The translations under genes and the position numbers were made by a program. Shown in pieces: positions 1-10,238 of a stretch of DNA of 64,000 nt (positions are counted from its first letter, which is position 1; every line of letters begins with the position of its first letter). The DNA lies in NCBI GenBank assembly GCA_005408345.1, contig SEMN01000189.1:854627-918626 (forward strand). Reading direction: 5' to 3'. The notes beneath the pieces are model-generated. The model did not search any database, was not told the origin of the DNA, and saw only the letters and a program-made list of their open reading frames with translations. This DNA comes from Macquaria australasica. Lineage: Eukaryota; Chordata; Actinopteri; Centrarchiformes; Percichthyidae.

Positions 1-823
1 CCAATTAAGGGAAAAATAACAATTACAAAAGTTGTTTTTAGAAATCCAAAAGTTAAAATACTGTGTGACAAGCAGTTTATAATGCAACAACAGAGTTACC
101 ACAGGTCATATTAATGTCCACAAAGATAAGTTCAGGGAACAGGTCCAGTGAAATGGGTATTATTTTGTATTATACAGACAAATAAGTTTAATATCTGTTG
201 TTCACAATAAATTCAAGGTGCCAGGTGGAAGTGAGGTGTGATGGATGACGTTGTCTTACACGCCTTAGTGTTTGTGACTCTTTTAGTTCCCTTTTTCTCA
301 ACTACACACACTGTGACATGTAGCCTATATTAAGTTAATTTTAAAGAAATATATGGATAGATGGGTTTGTTTTATCTTATTCTAATGTTCAGTGCTACCT
401 CTAAGCTCTATTATCTTACCTCCAAGTTCTAATATGTATTGTTTGTTTTATTTGTTAATGTCACTGTATATTTTTATTGTAGAGTCCTTTTATTTTATTT
501 CATTTTCAGTACTTTTATTTGCCTAATTTTATTTAAATATTGTGCTGAAATGTAAAGCACTTTGTATCTTTGTTACATAAGGTGCTGTATAAATAAAAAT
601 GACTCATTATTGTGCTCTGATGTCGCCCTGTTAGCAGCACTGTCTCAATTTAAGCAACTCAGTCCTGCGTTACTTGAACCACTAATGGCCTGCTGAGTGG
701 GAATTAGGAGAAATGGGACATAAACATCGGGAAAAGACAGGGAATATAAAACAGTAATGCTGAATGAGAGTAAATTAACAAAGAGATCATTTAAAATGGC
801 TTGACATGTTTTTCTTTTCTCAG
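1..823. other. Upstream intergenic DNA / probable 5'-UTR intron of the dopamine receptor
   Basis: AT-rich sequence with no convincing coding exon on either strand. Bases about 541-600 (AAAGCACTTTG followed by a GTGCTGTATAAATAAA tail) resemble the 3' end of a fish non-LTR retroposon, but the body of the element is not recognisable. The stretch ends with a strong pyrimidine-rich splice-acceptor-like sequence at 803-823, which suggests that the receptor's non-coding first exon lies further left or outside the window. Confidence 0.4.
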
Positions 824-949
824 ATGGAAAACTTCTCTCAGCCCTGCGCGTCTCTGCGCTGTGTTGTCAGCAGTGAGGACCAGCTGATGGCGCATGTGGT
901 CCTCAGTAAATCTGCTCTGCGCTCAGAGCAGCGACACAGATCAGTCTGA
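824..949 (+). promoter_or_regulatory. Candidate upstream ORF in the dopamine-receptor 5' UTR
   Basis: Immediately after a pyrimidine-rich AG (TTTTTCTTTTCTCAG ending at 823) an ATG opens a 41-codon ORF that ends with TGA at 947-949, 129 bases before the receptor ATG. D1-class receptor genes typically have an intronless coding region with an intron in the 5' UTR, so this could be the start of the coding exon's leader. A uORF of this length would be expected to lower translation of the receptor. Transcription of this segment is inferred, not shown. Confidence 0.35.
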
Positions 950-1078
950 CAGGAGCAGGACGCGCGCTCTCCACTCTGAGTGACTCTTGTGCCTCTTATT
1001 ATTTTTTCTGTTAATGGTACGAATAGATGCCATTCTTATCCTTTTGGTTTGACATATGGCCAAGCGCAGGATCAGGCA

Positions 1079-2437
1079 ATGAATAACACAACCGGCTTGG
1101 CACTGGTAGGAGCTGGCAGCCGGGAGGAGTTACCGGCACACAGAGCTTTAACGGGCTGCGTCCTGGCGCTGCTTATCATTTGGACGCTTTTAGGCAACTT
1201 CACGGTGTGCGCAGCCGTTTTTCGCTACCGGCACTTGCGCGCCAAAGTAACCAACACCTTCATCGTGTCCCTGGCTCTGTCGGACCTCCTGGTCGCCGTA
1301 TTGGTAATGCCGTGGAAAGCCGTGGCTGAAGTGGCTGGCTTCTGGCCGTTTGGAGGATTCTGTAAGACCTGGCTGGCCTGCGACATCATGTGCTCCACGG
1401 CCTCCATCCTCAACCTGTGCGTCATTAGTGTGGATCGATACTGGGCTATCTCCAGCCCTTTCGGTTATCAGAGGAGTATGAACAAGAAGGTGGCCTCTGT
1501 TATGATCGGCGTGACCTGGACAGTCTCCGTGGTCATCTCCTTCGTCCCAGTGCAGCTGAACTGGCACCGAGCAGAGATCGGTGATCCTGCTGGGGAGGAT
1601 TTGGCGCTTCACGGTAAGAGTGTTGACGGGAGCTGTGACTCCAGCCTCAGCCGCACATACGCCATCTCCTCCTCGCTCATCAGCTTCTACATCCCCGTGG
1701 CCATCATGATTGTCACATACACCCGCATCTACCGGATAGCCCAGATACAGATCCGGATGATCTCCTCCTTGGAGCGGGCGGCGGAGCACGCGCAGAGTTG
1801 CCGCTCGGACGGATCTCCTCACCTGTGCACGGAAATCAGTGCCAACTCATATAATTCTCATATCTGTCTTCATTCTGGCTGCTCTAATCAGTCACACCGG
1901 GAGCTCAAAGTCTCCATCAGAAAAGAGACGAAGGTCCTCAAAACTCTGAGCATCATCATGGGTGTTTTTGTCTGCTGCTGGTTGCCATTCTTTGTCCTGA
2001 ACTGCGCTCTGCCCTTCTGTCCCGGACCAGAGACCCCGGGGGCCCAGCGGGGCCCTTACTGCGTCAGTGAAAAAACCTTCGATGTCTTCGTGTGGATCGG
2101 CTGGAGCAATTCGTCCCTCAACCCGATCATCTATGCGTTCAACGCGGACTTCAGAGACGCCTTCCTGCGCCTGTTGCGCTGCCGCGGACGAGGCTGCTGG
2201 ACCGCGGTGAGCGCAGCGGTGGAGACCGTGATGGCGAGCAACGAGGCCGGACACCTGAAGCAGGAGAGCCCACTGGACTTGAAGCTGAACGTTTCCTGTG
2301 CCATGAAAACCGGGGGAAGTGAGGACAGCGGGAACACAACTGTGACTGTGTTTTGTCACAGAGGGACAACCTCGGAGCAGGTGACTGACACTGAGGACAG
2401 TAACGACAAAGAGAGACTGACGCAGATACCGATATAA
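1079..2437 (+). CDS. D1-class dopamine receptor (D5-like or D1C-like), complete
   Basis: A Gs-coupled seven-transmembrane receptor for dopamine at the plasma membrane, 452 aa, in one exon. Visible motifs, numbered from the ATG at 1079: N40 (1.50), D69 (2.50), amine-binding D102 (3.32) in the ACDIMCSTASILNLC segment, DRY at 119-121, a serine-rich TM5 (YAISSSLISFY), CWLPFF in TM6, NPIIY in TM7, and a cysteine-containing tail after helix 8 (LLRCRGRGCW). The N-terminus has an NNTT glycosylation sequon. The open frame continues left to 980 but has no ATG before 1079. ICL3 (SSLERAAEHAQSCRS), QLNWHR and CVSE resemble DRD5. However, the second extracellular loop is short, as in DRD1, and the C-tail lacks most DRD5 conservation apart from VETV..SNE. 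It is therefore either a divergent D5 duplicate or a D1C-type gene. Oddities are Lys96 next to the TM3 cysteine, Cys101 in place of Phe before Asp102, and PFGY in place of PFRY in ICL2. AATAAA motifs lie at 2452 and 2855. The family is certain, the subtype is not. Confidence 0.93.
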   Translation: MNNTTGLALVGAGSREELPAHRALTGCVLALLIIWTLLGNFTVCAAVFRYRHLRAKVTNTFIVSLALSDLLVAVLVMPWKAVAEVAGFWPFGGFCKTWLACDIMCSTASILNLCVISVDRYWAISSPFGYQRSMNKKVASVMIGVTWTVSVVISFVPVQLNWHRAEIGDPAGEDLALHGKSVDGSCDSSLSRTYAISSSLISFYIPVAIMIVTYTRIYRIAQIQIRMISSLERAAEHAQSCRSDGSPHLCTEISANSYNSHICLHSGCSNQSHRELKVSIRKETKVLKTLSIIMGVFVCCWLPFFVLNCALPFCPGPETPGAQRGPYCVSEKTFDVFVWIGWSNSSLNPIIYAFNADFRDAFLRLLRCRGRGCWTAVSAAVETVMASNEAGHLKQESPLDLKLNVSCAMKTGGSEDSGNTTVTVFCHRGTTSEQVTDTEDSNDKERLTQIPI

Positions 2438-3769
2438 ATGACAGTTTATTAAATAAATCCCATGTGCGGGGTCAGGGAGCAGGACACATATGCAAAGAGG
2501 AGGATTGAAGGATTGAAACGCAGTAAATTTACTCCCAAGGTCGTTGTCAGTCAAACATGCACGTGAACAAAAAGCGGGCTTGTAGAAGCAAAAATGACAT
2601 GATACAAAATAACACCCATTATCCCTATTATCATGTCCTTTATTCTGCTTTCTTCAGGACATTTTTTGGGGATAATTGTAGGTGGTGCTGGTATTATTTT
2701 GTCTATAGCTTCATTTTTGTTCACATGGATGTTTACCCAACAAATACTTTGTAGGTTGAAATTATAACATTTTTGTGAGCTTGCAAAATTCAGTGTGAGG
2801 ACTAGGCCTACCTCTCCTTTTCCTTATAGACAGTCACAGGTCCAGATGTGGGGAAATAAAGTGAGGCCCATCAGCAAGATTAAGATAGGAGAGATGTTGA
2901 TTGGGTTTTACAATTATTAGTTAAATCAAGTTATAAGACGATAAGGAAGAAGTACTTTCATTTTTTAATGTAATTTTCTAAAAAACAGCCATAAATGACA
3001 AACAAAACAGAGTAAAGCAGACGCTGTAGGACGGTCAAAGTCTTGAATAAAGCTGGGACTCATTTATAATATTTTCAGTCTCAGTTTTAGTTTAGAATTG
3101 ATGTTGTACATGGATGATAACACATCTTAAATTCACATTTCTGAAGTAACATTGCCTAATTTCAAGAGAATTCTCAGATGAAACTTGACAGTGAAATATG
3201 TCACCCGTTTCACTTGAAAAACACTGCCATTTAGATTTACCAGCGAGGCTGCTTCCCCACCATGCAGAGAGAGTTATCAGAGGTCAGGATTTCTCTGTAT
3301 CTCTAGAAATGGGATTACGTAACTAACTCACATTAGCACCCGTCAGCTGTGCATCTTGATGGATGCACTGCACTCTGTTCCCCCCCCTCCCTCCATCTCC
3401 TGAAAGAAACAACCATAAATAATTTGTAAAGGTTGTTCCTGTGAAAGATGCCCTGACCAGTGAGAACACAGAAGCTTTTATCGTGACAACCCTCAAAAAC
3501 AAAAGATGTGATTATTATCTATGCAGCAAGACTGATGCAGGAGCAGAAACCAGAGGTCCGCAGTCTCATATCCTGCTCTGTGACAAACTTTCTACAGATT
3601 AACATCTGTTCATTTTTGTCTAATGAGACTTCCTTGTTGGTGTTAAATATGAAAGTGTGTGTTACAGCCTCAAGGAGCCACAAGCCTTAATGGAGCCAAC
3701 AAGAATTATGACTCCATCCTGAGCTGCAAATATTTGGTTGGTGGTTGTGATTTCATTACTGTTATAAGA

Positions 3770-3939
3770 TTTAAAGAAATGGTTATTTTGGGAAATACAC
3801 AGTTTTGCTTTCTTGCTGATGGTTAGATGAGAAGACTGACCCACTCTCCTGTCCACATGAGAACGGTATGGATCCTCTCATCTAACTCTGCAAGAAAAAA
3901 AAATCATATTTCCCAAAAATGTCAAACTATTCCTTTAAA
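3770..3939. mobile_element. Palindromic MITE-like element
   Basis: The ends are inverted copies: TTTAAAGAAATGGTTATTTTG then GGGAAATAC on the left; TATTTCCC then GTCAAACTATTCCTTTAAA on the right. The middle is also palindromic (GGTTAGATGAGAAGA versus CTCATCTAACTCTG). About 170 bp with no coding capacity. The pattern matches a very common teleost foldback/MITE type, recalled from experience rather than a database hit. Confidence 0.6.
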
Positions 3940-4615
3940 GTGCACCACATATTATGGATCTGTGCAACCACTAATAGACAGTCCTAATTTCCAATTTCAC
4001 AGAAAATGTATGCAGTTAACGTTAATGTATTATCTCTATTAGGCACCAGTGATAACATGTTTGTGTCTGTGTTTATTCTGATTATGCAGGCGTGAGAGAA
4101 CACAGAGATGGCACGGTGTACCGTATAATTGTTTCCAGAGGGGAAGCGTGTGCAGCATTATGGTATTCGCTGTGTAATGGGCTTATAACCTACATAGCGC
4201 ACCCGTCAGCTGTAGGCGTCTCCAACTGTATGTAAGAATAGTCACCATACCAAAGAGGATTAATAAAACAAGGGTCAAATGAATTTTTTAGAATGTGTCT
4301 CCCATTTACAGTGTTTGCATGTAGGTTACTGAGTGAGAAAAGAAGTCATTACAGACCTGACTGGAGTGCAGTTCAGAGAGAAGTACGTGCGGTCCTTTCA
4401 CTGAGGAATGATAAAGTGATTACATCTATTAATATTGACTGACTGCCCTTGTTTCATTCTTTCTCCATTTTATTCTTATGTCACCCAAAAGGAGCTCACT
4501 GCATTAACGTGTCTCTCTGGGTAGTTGTGTTCGCCTGGGGAAACTTTTAATGGGCCACACCTGCCCACCTTGAAGGTGTGAGCGCCCTCGAGGCTGCAGG
4601 CAATACAGAAAGCAA

Positions 4616-4640
4616 GAGAGAGAGAGAGAGAGAGAGAGAT
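4616..4640. repeat. (GA)n microsatellite
   Basis: A run of about a dozen GA units, read directly. It lies at the right edge of the GC-richer unique stretch 4480-4600. Confidence 0.9.
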
Positions 4641-4934
4641 TGTTAATTGATTTGTGTGCTTCAGGTGCAGGAAGTCATCTCTAACTACTGCTGTGAAGCC
4701 TCAGCATACAGGGATTTTCAAGAACAGTTTCTGAATACTTTGTGTTTATATTTTATGTATCCCATTTTAATAAGACATTACCAGATCAGACAACAGAAAA
4801 ACTACCCATGTTTAGAGCTTAACATAAAACCTATTTAAGACCAAGAAAAACAAGAGCATCAGCTGTTTCAGCAAATGTCCCAAATAGCATATCTGTTTAC
4901 ATTTATGTCAGAGTAGTGCAAACAGGGTTACAGG

Positions 4935-5385
4935 AATACAGAGGAAGGACCCAAATGCAGACGACCTGGTGCTGGTGACCTGGATCTGGTGCAAGTTCAG
5001 TGGTGCAAGTGATTTATTACACAAAATGAGGTAGGGATGGTGAGGCAGGCAAGGGGCCAAAACCAGAGAAGCACAGGCAAAGAAATCCAATGAGCAGGCA
5101 GGAATTCAAAATTCAATAAAGGGCAAACGGTCAAAACTCTCAGGTCAGGTGGGCAGAAACAGGTTTCAGATACAAGATCTCAGGAAAACAGAACAGAGGC
5201 TAGAGAGCCAAGACAAGAAGCACATGGAAACATTACTTAACAATCTGGCAAGGAACAAAGAAAACAGACGGGTATATATGGTGAGTGGTGATGAGGGAAT
5301 GAGATGCAGGTGTGTAGTTGGGCGGGGCAGTCAGGTGATGGGGAAAGGAGGGAAAGTCCGAGGGCATCTGGAGGACTAGTGGAGA
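4935..5385. repeat. Interspersed teleost repeat (class uncertain)
   Basis: Runs from GGACCCAAATGCAGACGACC through GTGATTTATTACAC, AAAGGGCAAACGGTC and CAATCTGGCAAGGAAC to GTCAGGTGATGGGGAAAGG. This order of motifs recurs in many fish genomes. I recognise it as a dispersed element but cannot name its superfamily. The short ORFs inside it have no protein family signature. Confidence 0.45.
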
Positions 5386-6364
5386 ATAGCACTGAAGGGC
5401 CTGGGAAAACAGAAATGTGGCTGGAGAGGAGGGACAGAGAGACAGACTGTGACAGTTCAAGTGAAAAAGCCGAGCGGCTGCAGGAATGATCTGGTCCACT
5501 GGGAGCAAAGGAGGAAATGTGGTGTGACGCTGTTATAGAGCCACAGAGTTCACAGAGGGAAGAGGAGGTTGGGGTGGTTGGATGGGTCAACACAACGTCG
5601 GAGACCGCTGTTTGTTTCCCCGCAACCGACTGACTGTCAACATTGGTTTCTTGTAACCATGACTGTGGCCGTTACCTAACCTTAACAAAGTAGTTATTTT
5701 AACCAAAACAATGATCATTTCCTAATCCTAACCACGTTGTTTTTGTGCCTAAGCCTAACCAAACCATAATCATGTAAGGTAAGGTTTCATTTATGAAACG
5801 GCGATGTCATCCTGTTGATGTTTCAGATCAGAAAATGCTTATATGTGTTGCTCAGGAGGACACAGACCAACAACGTATAGTGTCCTTTAATTTGGAGGCA
5901 TATTTATATATTTCAATGACAGAGCAAGCCGATCATAAATGCAGTAGGTAAATGACATCGTTATGGTTAAGCTTTGGTCACGTTTGGTTTAGTGCTTGGC
6001 TAGACTTGGTTAGCGGTAGAGAAAGGTCACATCTTGGGTTCAAATAACTGTTAAAGTTAGGGAAAAATTGTGGTCACGATTAAAAAAAGGAAGCAATGTA
6101 GATTGTTGGTAAGGAATGGAAGAAGAATATCAGTCTCCAATGTGTCATATGTTACAATTCAAGGCTTTTTTCTACCCATCCACCCACTTATAACACTGAA
6201 CACTACTTCCACCTTTGCTCCTGACAGACAACAGTCTATTCACATGGCTACTACATGTTCATACCAAGAAAATGTAGGTCATTATTTTTTAGGAATTTTC
6301 ACAAATGAATGATGCTTTTTGAGAGGACAGTCTCTCAGTCACAAGGCCAGTCACAAGAAGTAAA

Positions 6365-6760
6365 CACTTCTCAACCTTTTTGGCTTGTGACCATAAAAAA
6401 CCGCAGCAATGAGTGGTTGTGACCACTCGCCAGAGGTTAAAGGTCAATGAGCTGCTAGCTGTTCAACCAAATACTTAGAACTGAAGATCTGACCTTCTCA
6501 GTGTTTGTGTAATTTGAAGCAGTAACACTATCAAATATGCAACAAGAAAAAAAGGAGAAAAATCCCCCAAGATTAACTAAATTTTGTGTAGCAGATTATT
6601 ATTCTTTCAGTGTTGCCCAATCGTTTTGACTTGTAACCCCTAAAAAAGGGCAATATTTAGTTGTTAACCCTCATCTTAGATTGAATTTGTGTATGAGTTG
6701 TTAGCAGTTCCACGAAAGACTAACTTGCCTCTTTAAACTTTTCAGGTTTTTCAAATGAAA
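6365..6760. repeat. Dispersed repeat, two diverged segments
   Basis: Two neighbouring pieces (about 6365-6430 with CTCAACCTTTTTGGCTTGTGACC; about 6595-6760 with TGACTTGTAACCCC, GAGTTGTTAGCAGTTCCAC and CCTCTTTAAAC) match a third copy inside intelectin intron 3 at about 11278-11430 (CCCAACCTTGCTGACTTGTGACCCC, AGTTGTTAGCAGTTTCACC, CCTCTCTAAAC). The shared order shows a common element; its class is unknown. Confidence 0.5.
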
Positions 6761-8534
6761 CCATTTGAAAAACTGCTAAAGGACCGAAGACGTAAAACCA
6801 CTCACATTTTGATTGAATAGAAAATTGTGTAGCAAAAGACATCCTTGTAAATGTGCATTTATATGTTATAGATATTGACTGATGGATTTGCTGTGACCTC
6901 CCACATACTGTCTTTTCTCCTCTGATCCAGTTTGTGAAGTCTTTCAGTCCAAAAGACCTCATAATCCCCTCCGGTCTCTTTGGGGACACCGGATCAGGTC
7001 GTCATATTGTTTCCTGCAATAATCCCGGCACTCCAGAGGGAGAGGCCCTCTGCATTATTACAGATACAACATATGAAGAACACATTTAGTCAGATTTAGT
7101 CCTGGCTTACACTCATGTCTATAAGCACACAACTCCTTTTATCCTTTGTATCCTTTATGTTTAAGAACGCTTGGAGCAAGTCTTAGAAGCGAACACACTG
7201 CGTGCGTGTGTGTTTTATTTATGTGTGTGCATTCAAGTCAATGAATCTGAATGTTTCCGGCAGAAAAATGAATTAGGTCAGATAAAATTAGCAAACCGGA
7301 CAATACCGAGAAAGGAAAAAGGAGAGAGGCGGGAGGGAGAGAAAGTGTGTAAGAGAGAGTGGACTATAAACTATGAATAAAAGTGGACAGAAGAAACCTC
7401 TTTAAGAGGAGAAGAAGAAGAATTTAAGAATTTAAGCAACAAATATGGAGATGTTTAGGGTCAGGGGAAATGCAGGTTCATAAAAAGGTTACAGTGAAAC
7501 CTAAAATGAGACAAAAAAAACATTTACACAACAATTAATTCATCCGTTGTAATGGACATTAATATTTGTCGCTCTCAGCAACTGAAAATGCACTGTTTCA
7601 ATATTTGAAATATAGAAACTAAGTAGCCTGGCTTCTGTTGAACCAATAAATAATCATTTTGACATATAAGTTGCAAGAGGACAGAAAGAGGACACAGCAA
7701 CAGTAATTTTAGATGATATCAAGTTAATTCTATAATATATAATATAATAACCTCTGTATACAGCTACAGAGGTTATTGGTAATTGTAGGCCATTAAAAAC
7801 CATGTGTACTACATTTGAGATGCCTCCAGTCACTCAACATATAACCCATAAGTACATACTGTATATGTTGTGTGCTGACTGAGATGTTTGACCTGATGAC
7901 ATGACCAACATATACTGTGCTCTGTGGTTTTCTAGAAACTCTGCTTGAAAATCATCCCAGAGTCTAACTATTGGAAAAGTAAGTTCTTGTCTTTGAAAAA
8001 GTAACATTTTAATAGAAACAACCCATTGTAGGCTGACCCACGCTTATAGTTAACGCATACATGGATAAAATACCAATACCATTATTGGGAAAATCCATTG
8101 TAATCTTTATGGTATTTTACACTGCTGTCTCACTCAAAACGTCCATTATATTGGACATGCAAAAAAATATAAATAATAATAAAAAATAACAAAAGACATT
8201 AGTTTACAGAAAAATGTTGATTTAGCTTAATTTCTACAGACAAGGTTAAAAAAACTGAAAAAGGTTTTAGATTAAGGAACTTTAAGAGAGATGGAAAACA
8301 CATGAGAAAGCCACAATTATTTATCAAAAGACTTCCTTAATAAGAAGTCAATATTTCCAGCAGACGGCCACACGTGGTCGGCGCAGCTGGGAGCGCACAT
8401 CTGGCTGCCGGTTCTCATTCCCGCTGCTGCGTGAAGCGGTTGAATTATTAGTGCGAGGCGTTGGGAGGCCTGTCACCCCACTCTCACAGTATCCTAACCT
8501 CTAAAAATAGATCAGTGAGAGAGACACACACTCA

Positions 8535-8607
<73 letters not shown>
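8535..8607. repeat. (CA)n microsatellite
   Basis: About 36 nearly perfect CA units, preceded by short imperfect CTCACA units. No gene is adjacent. Confidence 0.97.
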
Positions 8608-8613
<6 letters not shown>

Positions 8614-8910
8614 AAGAGAAGTCATGGTTTGTATCTTACTGGTCAGAAAAATGATCCTGATACATTCAAGAGGACAGTGAAAAGTGAAACCAAGTGGCAG
8701 AGATCAGATGCTACATTCACTAAGTTGTACTAGAGGATTTGAGTTCAATAAAATAACAACAATAACAAAAGCTGTATTTGTGAAAGTACACTTTGTGAGA
8801 AATACAAATCACATTGTTATTAATTAAACAAGAAGTAAAACAGCATCATAGAGAACGTGTCAGTGCAGCCTTTATCAATAAAACAGAGGCGTTTTGGATG
8901 AATTACAAAC

Positions 8911-9017
8911 CAGTAGTGGAAAGTAACTAAGTACATTTACCCAAGTAGACTTTTACTTTTACTATGGTATTGCTATTTTTACTCAAGTAAAAGATCTGAG
9001 TACTGTTTCCACCACTG
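8911..9017. mobile_element. 107-bp MITE with terminal inverted repeats
   Basis: Begins CAGTAGTGGAAA and ends TTTCCACCACTG, an imperfect 12-bp terminal inverted repeat. The flanks are ATTACAAAC on the left and ATTACAACA on the right, a likely target-site duplication of about 8 bp as expected for hAT-type transposons. The interior is AT-rich with AGTAACTAAGTACATTTACCC. Related longer copies occur at 11013 and 62774. Confidence 0.65.
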
Positions 9018-10238
9018 ATTACAACACAGGAGAGCATCTTGGTACGGAGAGTCCAAAATCTGGCAACAGTAAAAATAACATTCCACTGTAGTTGATGATT
9101 AACAATCACTGTCCGTCAGCCCGGCTCAAACCGTAAACTTTGCTCTCACAAAGTGTCAAATGACCTTAACAAATATATATTCACTACCTTACACAGCAGT
9201 CTATCCATTAAGAGAAGATCCTCTTCCAATTGTAAAGTGGAGGTCTTTCAACCCAGGATGAGAGTTTACACCACGGGGTCACAATTTGCAGTTTTATTGG
9301 AGGTGACACCGAAAGTTGACTTGTGTGGATTTTGTTCAAGTTTTAATGTTTAAGGGCACATTGATGATAATTTTCAATCAAGAGTGTGGTAAGCAGTATT
9401 TCTTCACAGTCTCTGAGTATTGTCTGTGGCTGCTTCACTGGCTAGAACTTAATCACTGGCACTTAATATAATGATTTCATTCAGGCGAATAGAAAATAGT
9501 GCAGCATTTGCTCTACCGCAGAAAATATCTATTTTTGATATTCATCTTCATTATCCTGTTGATTTACTAGCAATCCACCGCAGATACATTTGTCATTAAT
9601 TTGTAAAATAAAATAAATAATCTGCAGGTAAGTCACAGCAAGAAGTTTTCGCATAGAAAACATATTTGATATGATCTTTTAGTATTTGGATATTTTTTTA
9701 AATTGTATGTTGTGATGCTTATAGGATATTTTCTGAATCTTAAAAGGTCTTGTTAAGCATTTTTTGCTGAATCAGTTTTGAGAATTGAGAATTCGATTTT
9801 TCTTCGAAGACTGTGTTATATGAGTGATTTTGTTATTCTTTTGTTGGATATATATATTCGAAACCTGCTGTTTTTTTCAAAGCAAATTTGTGTAATATAG
9901 AATATCTGAACAGCAATGATACAGTCAGCACAGGCTTTTTGTAGTTACAACTCCTGTAAATTGTTCATCCTCTGATTTATGGAGCATGGAGTAATTTGTC
10001 ATTCTCCAAACCACTAGAGACTAAATAATTTACACCTTGCTTCTTTCTCAGTTACTGAGATCAGCTTCATTACCAGTGAGAATGAAGAAGGAAATACAAC
10101 AAAAGCAAAGTAAAACACAGAAAAAAAACTGTCTTACTATGAACTAACTACCTTACTACGACTCACTAATGAAGTGTTGTGTCTGGTGTGTGTGGGATAA
10201 CATGGCATCTTTAATACATTTGATGTGTTTTTTCACAG

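Larger units (their letters stand above)
2438..10238. other. Intergenic region between dopamine receptor and intelectin
   Basis: About 7.8 kb with no exon I can support. It contains the receptor 3' UTR (end unknown), a palindromic element (3770-3939), an interspersed repeat (about 4935-5385), degenerate CCTAACC/TTAGGTTAGG-type repeat DNA around 5650-6100, two segments of a dispersed repeat (6365-6760), a (CA)n tract and a 107-bp inverted-repeat element (8911-9017). GC-richer unique stretches at about 4480-4600 and 8345-8475 stand out from the AT-rich background and could be conserved non-coding elements. The intelectin promoter and non-coding first exon should lie near the right end. Confidence 0.5.

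Noticed and set aside
980..1078. Extended N-terminus of the dopamine receptor from a GTG codon
   Set aside because: Vertebrate genes start at ATG; the first in-frame ATG is 1079, and the resulting length and N-glycosylation motif fit the family.
1190..2554. Long minus-strand ORFs opposite the dopamine receptor (210 and 220 codons)
   Set aside because: Antisense shadows of a GC-rich conserved exon; no family resemblance.
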